NCBI GenBank assembly: GCA_013400115.1
Contig: VXBP01007107.1
Location: 496,001 to 560,000, forward strand
Direction: 5' to 3'
DNA from: Rhinopomastus cyanomelas
Lineage: Eukaryota; Chordata; Aves; Bucerotiformes; Rhinopomastidae
DNA: 64,000 bases
Notes under the pieces: model-generated
What the model was told of the DNA's origin: nothing
The model's database searches: none
Seen by the model: the letters and a program-made list of their open reading frames with translations, nothing else
Translations under genes and position numbers: made by a program
Shown here: piece by piece, positions 26,177-35,800 of the stretch
Layout of the letters: each line of letters starts with the position of its first letter
How positions within the stretch are numbered: the first letter of the stretch is position 1

Positions 26177-26265
26177 ATAGGATCATAGGATGTTAGGGGT
26201 TGGAAGGGACCCAAGAGATCATCGAGTCCAACCCTCCTGCCGGAGCAGGACATGAGACCTTCTTG
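26177..26265 (-). mobile_element. CR1 tail nested in a plus-strand CR1
   Basis: Inside the linker of the host CR1, between ACTAGGAAA and CTTGGAATTAAA, lies a minus-strand CR1 3' end. It has tail repeats (ATCATAGGATCATAGGATG), then GGTTGGAAGGGACCCAAGAG and ATCATCGAGTCCAACCCTCC. It is about 89 bp and relatively well preserved, so it must postdate the host. Confidence 0.9.
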
Positions 26266-26409
26266 GAATTAAATCTTGCAAGAGAGGTCAAGGGCAACAA
26301 AAAGGGCTTCTTCAAATACATTGCAGCTAAAACTAAAACTAAAGGCAATGTATGCCCACTGTTGAGTGAGGCAGGTGCTCTGGAGACAGAGGATACAGAG
26401 AAAGCAGAT

Positions 26410-26446
26410 ACCCTTCCAGTCCATAATGATTCTATGATTCTATGAA
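26410..26446 (+). mobile_element. Tail-only CR1 microinsertion nested in a CR1
   Basis: About 37 bp of CR1 3' terminus (CCCTTCCAGTCC, ATAATGATTCTATG, ATTCTATGA) interrupts the host between GAGAAAGCAGATA and ACCTTTGACTCTG, in the same orientation as the host. Its first 29 bp match the tail at 50941-50969. Confidence 0.85.
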
Positions 26447-27587
26447 AACCTTTGACTCTGTCTGTACTTCTCAGGGGCTGTACTGATATCAAGCCCCAGA
26501 CTACTGAGACCTAAGAGGAAGTTGGGAAAAAAGAGGAGTTTGCCCTGGTTGATGAGGACTGGGTTAGAGATCAAGTGAGCAAACTGGATGTACGCAAATC
26601 CATGGGCCCAAGATGGATGCACCCATAAGTGCTAAAGGAGACGACAGAAATTGCTAGTCCACTCTCACTTTTGGTAAGTCTATTCATTAATGACTTGGAT
26701 GAGGGATTAAAGTGCACTGTCAGCAAGTCTGCTGATAGCACAAAGCTGGAAGAAGTGGCCGACACCCCAGCAGGCTCTGCTGCCATTCAGCAGGACCTGG
26801 ACAGGCTGGAGTGCTAGGTGGGGAGAAGTGCAATACACTATAACAAGGGCAAGTGTAGAGTCTTGCATCTGGTCAGGAACAACCCCAGGTACCAGTATAG
26901 GTTGGGGACTGACCTGTTGGAGAACAGTGTAGGAGAAAGGGACCTGGGTGTCCTGGTGGACAGCAGGATGACCATGAGCCAGCAATGTGCCTTTGTGGCC
27001 AAGAAGGCATCCTGGGGTGTATCAGAAGGGAGTTGGTTATCAGATCAAGAGAGGTCCTTCTCCCCATCTACTCTGACCTGGTGAGACCACACCTGGAGTA
27101 TTGTGTCCAGTTCTGGGACCCACAATTTAAGAAGGAAGTCGACCTACTGGAGAAAGTGTAGCACAGAGCCACAAAGACACTGAAGGGAGTGGAAAATCTG
27201 AGAGAGCTGTGTCTCTTTAGCTTGAAGAAGATGAGACTTAAGGGGTTACTTCATTAATATTTGAAATGTGTAAAGAGTGGGTGTCAGGAGGATGGAGCCA
27301 GGCTCTTCTCAGTGTCATATAATGATAGGACAAGGGGCAATGGGTGTAAGATGGAACACAGGATGTTCCACATCAATGTGAGAAAAAACTTCTTCACGGT
27401 GAGGGTGACAGAGCATTGGAACAGTGTGCCTGTGGAGGTTGTGAAGTCTCCTTCTCTGGAGACATTTAAAACCCCCCTGGACATGTTCCTGTGTCACTTG
27501 ATCTAGGTAATCCTGCTGTGGCAGAGTGGACTAGATGATCTTTCAAGGTCCCTTCTAATCCCTGATCTTCTGTGATTCCGTGATCTT

Positions 27588-28560
27588 CAGCAGTTCCATG
27601 ACACTGAAAGACTGAAAAGTAAGGAGGAGTGATTTACCACATTGTTTCTGAAAGCAAGTCTCTTCTGCTTGGAATTGGAGCCAACTGGCAGTAAAATAGC
27701 TTGTGTTGCCACTCAGCACTGACTTTAGACTGTCAACAATCATACTTAACATTTATATAATGCTGTACTGGCTCTAGCTAATTAATTCCTACAACACCAC
27801 TGGGACATGAGTCACCAAACACCTTTAGAAAGACCTTCATTTTACTACTTCTAGCAATGTAATATGCTGAAATGCACAGACTCCTGGTATTCATCTCAAA
27901 GAGGAGCTGCAAGGTGATGTTAATATTTTATGACTTTCTTTAAAAAAAATAAGAAATAATGTTAAAAATCTCAGAAGCCTAGTAATGAGAGAGAGAGATT
28001 TGTGCTTTTATGTCTTGGCTCAAATCCATTTTGTGCAAGTAGCAAATGAAAGGGAGTTCCACCAGATTACTGGTTACTTCCTGATGAAATCTCAATGGAT
28101 GGTAATGAATGTCGAATGAAAACGCACCAATGCACTTGCAGTAAAAAAGCATCTCTTTTAGATTGTTAACAGGGAGGAGAAAGAACTTTAAAATTAAAAA
28201 ACCAATTTTCTTACTCTGCCAGCTAGGCCTCCCGAACAGCATTAGAAAATCCGTTATTCTGCTAGAGAAGTGAAACACTGCTTCCCAGAGCAAAGCCTGC
28301 TGCAGCAATGTCCATTCATTTTTTCCCCACTTAGGAAGTACAATTTTTGAGGTGCTTGTGTTGGTGAGGGTTCGTGTTGTTCTTCCTCTGTGCTGGGCAC
28401 AGCCACAGTGTGGTCCTTGGCAGGATGAAGTTTATCCTTGCGCTTTTCCTTTCTAGGAGATGATGGCTGGCAGTAGGTTCCCTGAAGAGCTTTTTTTCTG
28501 ATGCCATACGAGTCCCTTCTCCCCCTGGGGTAACCACACCTGCTACCCTATGAGGATGAT
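27588..28560. other. Unique DNA
   Basis: No gene or repeat recognised. A 109-codon minus frame at 27979-28308 shows no known motif. Confidence 0.4.
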
Positions 28561-28642
28561 GAGGCATTGGAGCAGGTCACCTAGGGAGGTTGTGGATACT
28601 CCATCCTGGGAAGTGTTCAAGGCCAGGATGGATGGGGCTGGG
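28561..28642 (+). mobile_element. CR1 3'-region fragment lacking its tail
   Basis: GGCATTGGAGCAGG, CCTAGGGAGGTTGTGG and GTGTTCAAGGCCAGGATGGA are CR1 3'-region sequences in plus orientation. The piece ends at about 28642, where another CR1 3' region starts over. Confidence 0.8.
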
Positions 28643-28644
28643 AA

Positions 28645-28898
28645 TCGGTTCAATTTACAACAGGGTAGGTTTAGACTAGGTATTAGGAAGAATTTTTTCA
28701 CAGAAAGGGTGGTAAAGCACTGGAATGAGCTTCCCAAGGAGGTGGTTGAGTTACCATCCCTGGATATGTTTAAGGATCGTTTGGATGAGGTATTGAGGGA
28801 TATAGTTTAGGGGTGAACTTGTAAGATAGGGTAGATGGTTGGACTCGATGATCCCAGGGGTCTTTTCCAACCAGAGTGACTCTGTGATTCTGTGTGTG
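28645..28898 (+). mobile_element. CR1 3' end, second of three in a row
   Basis: TTTAGACTAGGTATTAGGAAG, then GGAATGAGCTTCCCAAGGAGG, TTGGACTCGATGATCCCAGG and tail GACTCTGTGATTCTGTG. The end of ORF2 is still readable (RLGIRKNFFTERVVKHWNEL). It is complete at its 3' end and 5'-truncated. Confidence 0.88.
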
Positions 28899-28902
28899 TG
28901 AC

Positions 28903-28994
28903 TCTGGGCAGCCTGGTCTAGTGAGAGGGGTCCCTGCTTTGGAACTGGATGATGTCTGAGGTCCTTCCAACCTAAACTATTCTCGATTCTATGA
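28903..28994 (+). mobile_element. CR1 tail, third of three in a row
   Basis: CTGGGCAGCCTGGTCTAGTG, GGAACTGGATGATGTC, GGTCCTTCCAACCTAAAC and tail ATTCTCGATTCTATGA, from a further CR1 subfamily. Confidence 0.88.
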
Positions 28995-30499
28995 ATCCAT
29001 GTTTGTAAGACAATAACAAACCATGTATGTGAGTAACCTTTTTGGTTCTTTTCACCACAAAACTATCAATTGTCTGCCAACAGAATGTTGACACATGCAC
29101 ACGTGCATTCCATAGCAGAAACTTAATGCATGCGACAATGTCATTAAAGTGTTTGATTTTTGGTTTTGAACCTAAAAACCTGAACCTTTCTTCAATTGAA
29201 TTCAGGGTTGATTTGTTCTCTGTGTTACTTTTAAAATAGATTCAGGAAATTCTTTAATGAGGTACCTTTAGAAATCTATGATCCTATGACCTCAGACTTT
29301 GAACGCATGAATTCAGAAGCATCCAGCAATGCTACTTTATCATGACAAGCATGTCATTTGATTAACAAGTGTTACTGAAGTCTGAAGTTTTCAACAGTTT
29401 ATGAAAAAAGCAGTGGAGAAGTGATTCTGGAAAACTTTTCTACAAATAGACTTTAGTTTTTTTGAAAGACAATCTTCTTTATGCTAAAAGATGTTCATGG
29501 CAAGAGACAACTCTTCTGATATAAACTTTCTTCTCAATAGTGCTGTGTTACTGTGTATGGAGGGTTTTTTTTTCCCCAGGAATCACTCGTGGAGCCAGCA
29601 GTGCCTTCCAGCTCCCTGCTCAGTGCAGGAGTAGCTGGATGGATGCAGCAGTGATGCAGCATGTGGACTGTTCCTTTGGATAATATGAAACGAGGAAGAA
29701 TGATCAGACTAAAGCTTTTAATTATGTTTGACTTATTATAGTTATAAAGCCTGTCCGTCGTGTCTTCCCTGTGATTGACTTAAATTGCTAAGATGCTTTC
29801 ATGCTCTTCCTACAATTAACCTGAATTAAGCTGATTGTTGGCTCAGTATTCCTTCATTAGAAGCTGTTATGAACAGTGGTCAGGCATAAATGAGGTGCTT
29901 AAGATTTATATCATACTTACAAAATAAAGGATAAGTTCCATGTTTTAGTAGAGACTTGTTTAGTTGTTCAATTTAGTCGGTGCAGAACCTGGTGATATCT
30001 TACGACGACAGAACAGACTTTTGGTGTAATTTGAACAACAAAATGGAGTGCAGAATCACTGTACTTTGCCAGAGTTTCTGACATGAGCTGTTCTAAAAAC
30101 TGCAGTGGTCTCTTTGACTTCAGCACAGCTATTCCGAGAAAGCATGTGAGGGTTCTTTGCTCCTTTCCTTTGCCCATACGTTACCAAGTGTATGTAGTGC
30201 CTAACTCATTAGCTTCTATGCAACTGTTTCTAATACCTCCTATGATGAACTGTGAGAATGCTATTTACCTCATACGTGTACATGCATATACAAAGCTTTC
30301 ACAGCCTGTATGAAATTGTGGATATTTCACAGTATTGTCTTGGATGATACAAGAGGGAAAGACTAGAGTAAGGAAGACCTACCTTCAGTGGAGGGATACC
30401 ATGTTAGGGAGTAATTAAGCAGACTCAGGGGAGTTCTTAACCATGTGTATGTCCCAGTCATATTCTATCCACTCAATGGGAGGGAAGGAGTACTTTTCT
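28995..30499. other. Unique DNA
   Basis: No gene or interspersed repeat recognised. A short T-run lies near 29563-29572. Confidence 0.4.
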
Positions 30500-30748
30500 A
30501 AGTGATGTCTATTGACAGGACAAAAGGCATTGAGCACCGATTAGGACATATGAAATTCCATCTGAACACAGGAAATAAAATGTTGAGCAAGTTGCCAAAG
30601 AGAGGTTATGGAGTGTCTTTCTGTGTTATTTCTGGACATAGTCAAAACCTGCCTGGTCAAGATCCTGGGCAACTTGCTCTAGGTGACTTTGCCTGAGTTA
30701 GATCTTTAGTGATCTCTGCCAGCCTAGAACCTTCTGCGATCCTGTGAA
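30500..30748 (+). mobile_element. Ancient CR1 3' fragment
   Basis: The plus frame at 30502-30600 reads DRTKGIEHRLGHMKFHLNTG, a diverged version of the CR1 ORF2 end seen at 27320-27400. The 3' part keeps GATCCTGGGCAACTTGCTCT, TAGTGATCTCTGCCAGCC and the tail remnant TTCTGCGATCCTGTGAAG. It is much more diverged than the other copies. Confidence 0.78.
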
Positions 30749-32211
30749 GACAAACTAGTCAAAAACTCTGAAATTTAGTAGTAGGTAGGAAATACTGCTC
30801 CCAAGCTTTCAGGTGCTGTCTCAGACACTCAAACAAAGCAAATATTCAGCTTGTTTCTTTCCTGTATTCCCTTCAGTGATACTCAACAGAATATCTCCTT
30901 TTCTCTCATCTTCTGCTTACATTTTGACAAAAACATGGACAAAGAAGCCTAAGAGTTGTTGGCAGTGGCTGTAAAAGGCAGAGTAATATAAATGTTAGAA
31001 GAAAGTGCCTGGGCCTTGTGTAGCACAAGCTATGCTGGGTCTGGTTGGAACAACCCAGGTATCACTCATTCTCAGGATTCTCATCCAGCATGATCTCCAT
31101 GCCATGACTCACTGGAACCCTGCAACATATTCAGACAGACATTCCTCCTTCATAGGAACATTTAGTGTGTCATGCGTAAACTCCTCTCTAGTGTATGCTG
31201 CTCGCTTTCCCATCCTTGAAGGGGCTGCAGAGTCTAGGAGTACTATTGGTTTCTCTTTAAACCTTCATGACTTTGAATTCCTCATTGGCAAGCAGAAACT
31301 CCAATAAAGCTGAAGTCTAACTATCAGTCTTTCTCAGTGCTGGTGCTGAAAGGATAGAGAAAAACATTTTTGGAAGAAAATGTGCAACATAATATGAAAA
31401 GTTCTGCAGTTGATGTGAGCCTTGAGACTAGATCTACACTTAAAACTGAGATGATTAATCATATTTATGTATTTCAGAGTCCAATATCCACATACTTAGA
31501 ATAATTTTTCAGCTATTACATATCTGTCTAGAAGAAGCTTACATTTTATCAGCAAAGTCCTCAGCCACTGGAGTTCTTCTGAGAGTAGTATGCAACTTCT
31601 GACATTCTTCCATTTCTTACAAGCTAGATTCTTACCAAAAGAAAAGACATGATCCACTTCCTACATAAATAGGAAGTGCAAAGCCTTTTGGAAATGCAGC
31701 AGGAAATTAAACTTGTATGGCTTTGCATCCTGAAAGTTCACTGGGACAAGGACAGGCCCCCAGGCTTGATTTTCTTGTGGGTAAGTGTCCAAGCAAAAGA
31801 CTACAGTGTCAAGTGACTCTTGCTCATACTGTATGGTTCACTGAATATTTGGTTCATTTGTGCAATCCAGAAGAGCTTCTGCCTAAAGGACTGTGATTAC
31901 TTGCATACATACACATACACAGTTCAGGATGTGTTCTGATCTAAGCATCTTAAACAAGTGGGAGGTATGACTTGATATGCTGTTAGTCAGAAAAAGGAAC
32001 ACTTGTGCCCAAACATTAGTATGAGTGCTTTAACAAACGAGCATTTATTTTCTGTAAAGAGCAAAATGATAAGTGGTAAATAATGAATGATTTCCAGAGG
32101 AAAATAAATAATAAATATGCTGCTCAGGTTAAAATGCAAAGGTTTCAACATCTCTACTCAGGAAGGACTGTACCTGTGAAAGAACCAGAAATAACTTCCC
32201 AGTGCAGAAAG
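30749..32211. other. Unique DNA
   Basis: No gene or interspersed repeat recognised. A 100-codon plus frame at 31005-31307 has no motif I know. Confidence 0.4.
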
Positions 32212-32806
32212 AATCATAGAATCATTAGGCATTGGAAGGGACCTCGAAAGATCATCTAGTCTAGTCCCTCTGCAACAGCAGGATCACCCAGACCAAGTCA
32301 CACAGGAACACATCCAGGTGGGTCTTGAACATCTCCAGTGAAGGAGACTCCACAACCACCCTGGGCAACCTGTTCCAGTGCTCCGTCTCCCTCACTGTGA
32401 AGAAGTTCCTTCTTACATTGATGTGGAACCTTCTAGGTTCCAGCTTACAACCTTGCCCCTTGTCCTATCACTACATGACACTGAGAAGAGCCCAGCTCCA
32501 TCCTCCTGACACCCACCCCTCAAATATTTATAGACATTAATGAGATCGCCCCTCAGTCTCCTCTTCTCCAACCTAAGGAGACCCAGCTCTCAGCCTCTCC
32601 TCGTAAGGCAAGGGCTCCACCTCCTTCATCATCTTCGTTGATCTACGCTGGACTCTCTCCAGCAGCTGCACATCCCTCTTGAGCTGAGAAGCCCAGAACT
32701 GGACACAGTACTCCAGATATGGTCTCACCAGGGCAGAGTAGAGGAGGAGAAGAACCTCTCTCAATCTGCTAACCACCCCCCATTCTGATCCACCCCGGGA
32801 TGCTGT
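32212..32806 (-). mobile_element. CR1 LINE, 3' 595 bp, well preserved
   Basis: Minus-strand CR1 with clean tail (GAATCATAGAATCATTAGG), GGAAGGGACCTCGAAAGATC, the 3' UTR and the end of ORF2. The 32573-32809 frame reads LLLLYSALVRPYLEYCVQFW. It is 5'-truncated at about 32806, directly beside a GC-rich block. Confidence 0.93.
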
Positions 32807-32809
32807 CAA

Positions 32810-33480
32810 TGAAGGAAAATGCCAAAAGCCTCTTGGGCCTCTTTCTCCTGCTTACTCCAGCATTTTCCAGTTTCTCAATTGCAGCTGTGACAGAACCTCT
32901 CCACCCTGTGGCCAGAACAAAGCCAAGATGGCACTGGCCATGTGGCCAACACCCTGTGGCTACGGCAAAGCCAAGATGGTGCTGGCTGCATGGCTAAATG
33001 GTGCAGGCGGCTGGGACTGCAGTGGCAGCAGCAGCTCCTTCTCTGTGGCTTGGCCGCTCTCTTCCCCATAGCTGCAGGGGCTGCCCAGGAGGCTGTTGCT
33101 CACCAGGCAAAACAATATCTTTGCAACCAGTCCTCCACTCACCACCACTTCATTCGGCTTGGCATCACGAGCCTGTGTCTGCCGCCATTCCAGCAGTGCA
33201 GGCTGCAGGCGGTGAGCAGCAATTGCTCAGTCAGCACAGCCTGTGGGGGTCACATCTGCACCAGCCGCGTCAACGGCAAGCAGGTGCATCTGCTCTGATG
33301 CCTGCTGCTGATGCAGCTGGGTCCAAAACCACCTCCTTCTGGAAATCTCCCCAACCTGCCCAGCTAAACAGGGAAGGCCTGAATGACACAACTGGGCTCT
33401 CCACACCCACAGCTGTAGTTTCACCCCCAGCAACTGGAGGCTAGAACTGCAGTGGTGCAGGAGGGGGCTCCAAGAGAGAC
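32810..33480. other. GC-rich block of unknown nature
   Basis: Base composition rises sharply relative to the AT-rich surroundings. Several frames are open at once (32942-33298 +, 32998-33444 +, 33227-33433 -), which reflects few stops in GC-rich sequence and is not proof of coding. It contains a 48-bp tandem duplication at 32902-32997. It could be an unrecognised repeat such as an LTR piece, a non-coding exon, or an isolated GC-rich island. I saw no TG...CA ends or tail that would identify it. Confidence 0.4.
32902..32997. repeat. 48-bp tandem duplication (2 copies, 77% identical)
   Basis: Copy 1 is 32902-32949 and copy 2 is 32950-32997. Both start CACCCTGTGG and share AAAGCCAAGATGG; 37 of 48 positions agree with no gaps. 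The unit is a multiple of three and the plus frame stays open across both. Confidence 0.88.
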
Positions 33481-35559
33481 AAGCAGAATTGTTTCCATGC
33501 AGAACAGCACAATACTAGAAACCCATGGTTTCAAACCATGACACAGGGTGCTGATTTCTGCAGACCTCATTCACAAGCACATTCTGCACAGGGAATTATC
33601 ATGAACTTATATATCACTGCTACAGTTCTGCTATAATTTTCACTGAATATAATGGATGAGCTTGAAATAGAAAAGGACTAAGTCTGCATTATATCTCTGA
33701 AAAGTTCAGATAATTGTCATACAATTTTTTGGGGCTAAGATTTCATGAGATAAAATTAGATAAATCAACATCTTACTGTAGCCAAAAAGGGGCAGTCTTG
33801 TTCCCCTCCCTGACCTGCCCTCATTACCTCCTCTGCTCCAGGGATTTTTCTCTTGTTTGAGCACAGCACATTCCGTGACCCATTTTAACTTACCAGTGTG
33901 GTAGAAAATTAACCAAGAAAAAGACATGGGCTGTTTTTCTGCCTCAGTAATGAGCTGGATTATAAGGGGCTGAATGCTAAATCCAGTGGAAGGAAGGAAG
34001 GAACATATGTTGGCTCTTGTGATCAAAAGGCAAAGAAGGAGAAAAGAGGTATGTGGGGCAGGAACAGAAAATAAGGGGAGAACAGCTCTCCCTATTCACA
34101 GAACAAGTCATTAGACCATTACTGAAATACAAGTTACTCCGCTCTCTGTGTCGTGTCTGCTTTTGGTTAGAAGGGTTGTTGAGCTGGAAATTTGCTCAAC
34201 TTTTCTCAAGTATATGAATAAATTGGTCTAATAGAAATTGTTTCTCTTCCCACAATATTCTAACTGGTGGCTATGAAATAGATTCTCATTGGAAATTTTT
34301 AAACATCAGTGGAAAAGAGTATAAAAAGTCCTGAGAAGGCACTAAAGAGAATCTTACGTTGCAATCTCATATCTAAGCAGGAAAAAATTAGTCCTCTGTA
34401 GCAAATAAACTGAAAATGAGGTTTCCATAATTGGTATAAGAAATAGTACCCTTCAGAAATATCCCAGTAATTATTTCTGTAGGCAGCAAGGCCATACCTA
34501 TTCAGAAATAAACTACAAGAAAGTGCACGTATGTGATGCACATTAAAATGTGCTGTTATTTTAATTAATTTTCACAAGAACTTATCAGCAGGATATGTCA
34601 CCAGAAGCTATTTCATACCAGTATGTCAGAACTGTTCTATTGGGGAACATTTCCTCTGTTGACGAGTGTAACAGAGTTATCCCACTTAAAATTAGTCCTT
34701 CGTATTACACCGAAACGTGTGCAACATGATAGCTCAGCTAATAAAGGCATATCTTGGTCGGTACCTATTATTACATTCTGTTTTGATTTAAAAAGAGGAG
34801 CCATACAAATTAGTCTTGCACACAGCCTTTGTTTTAAACTGCGTATGGGATAATCTCCAAGTGTACCTACATGAAGGCATGTTAGCCATTTTCCGTTTCT
34901 GTTTTCTCTATTGACTCGGGAAACAAAATCATCACTAAGAATTTTCATCCATACAAAGAATGCTGAGATGTTAGATAATGAAGGTACTGGACTACTGGGC
35001 ATTGAATAATTTGAATTTCTTCTTAACTTGGCAGCAGCCAGTAGGGTAGTAACGGTACAGAGGCCAACAAGAAATTATGACTTTCTGAACACATACTACT
35101 GGCTTTTCATTCAATATGCAATGGTAACAGCAGTTTTCTCACTGTCTTTCTTCTGCAGGTCTACACCATTGATTCTCTCCTTAATATTGGCAATCACCAT
35201 CTCTGCTCATATTTAGCTATACACAGAAACCAACCTCCACCAGGGTGTGAAGGTGAGCAGAGAGTTGGTGTTAATAATATCCAACTTACACTTAAAGTAA
35301 ATGCTAGCAAACACTTCAAGTTTTGGAAGTTCCTCCTTTCAGTGAGGGCTTAGCTCATTGTGAAAAGATGTGGTTTATGCATAGATGTGGGGATAAAAAA
35401 AGAAGAAAATTTATACATGGCCACCCCTCTTCTTCACTCCTTCTTTCCCCCGACAGCACTCCTACAGTGGCTCTTGCTCTGATGTCTGCATTCCAGAGGG
35501 ATGACAATTCTTTTTTAACAGAGATGAGAATGATTAAGAATTAGAAAACATTCATATGA
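33481..35559. other. Unique DNA with a small hairpin and a GGAA repeat
   Basis: A perfect 8-bp stem, 1-nt loop palindrome (CATGGTTTCAAACCATG) lies at 33524-33540, and a short GGAA tract at 33988-34003. Overlapping frames of 76 codons (+, 34623-34853) and 121 codons (-, 34637-35002) are unrecognised and likely chance. Confidence 0.4.
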
Positions 35560-35800
35560 TAAGAAAGCTGAAGAAATTCAGTCCATTGAACTTACTGAAA
35601 GAAAGGAGGAAGATACAGGACCATAGTCTATACTTACAAGGGAAACATTAGGAAAGACAGCTCTTCAACCTATCCCATAGGTGTGTAGCTGTGTCTAATG
35701 GAAGATTAGGTTAGAAAAATCAACCCTAGAAGTAAGATGCAATTAAAAAAGGTCAAGGTAGTTATGCAGTGGAACAATTCTGAGACTTCAGACTAGATTC
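35560..35800 (+). mobile_element. Possible very old CR1/L3-like fragment
   Basis: GAGGAAGATACAGGACCATA, AGTCTATACTTACAAGGGAA, then GCAGTGGAACAATTC and CAGACTAGATTCTCATA follow the order of motifs in ancient sauropsid CR1-like 3' ends (sheet-like ORF2 end, then a GACTAGATGAT-type motif). The match is from family knowledge and visual pattern only. Divergence is high and no tail is visible. Confidence 0.35.

Larger units (their letters stand above)
26015..27587 (+). mobile_element. CR1 LINE copy with two nested CR1 tails, RT core mutated
   Basis: Plus-strand CR1 with a clear 3' end (GGACTAGATGATCTTTCAAG, GGTCCCTTCTAATCCCTGAT, then degenerate TGTGATTCCGTGATCT to 27587). It begins in the linker (KRKKKVYQSWKQGMATWGDY, 26075-26135), continues as NLAREVKGNKKGFFKYI (26270-26322), and then jumps, with most of the RT N-terminus missing, to LFINDLDEGLKCTVSKSADS. 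The catalytic FADD box is SADS (26728-26739), so one of the paired catalytic aspartates is lost. The C-terminal region is at 26818-27240 and the 3' UTR at 27260-27587. Two foreign CR1 tails interrupt the linker (listed separately). Confidence 0.93.

Noticed and set aside
32942..33444. Overlapping Ala- and His-rich open frames of 118 and 148 codons
   Set aside because: Several frames and both strands are open together because of GC content; no motif or splice sites support coding.
33524..33540. 17-bp palindrome CATGGTTTCAAACCATG as a functional hairpin
   Set aside because: A single 8-bp stem with a 1-nt loop is expected occasionally in 64 kb and has no supporting context.
34637..35002. 121-codon minus-strand open frame
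   Set aside because: Overlaps an opposite-strand open frame, has no recognised domain and lacks convincing splice sites.
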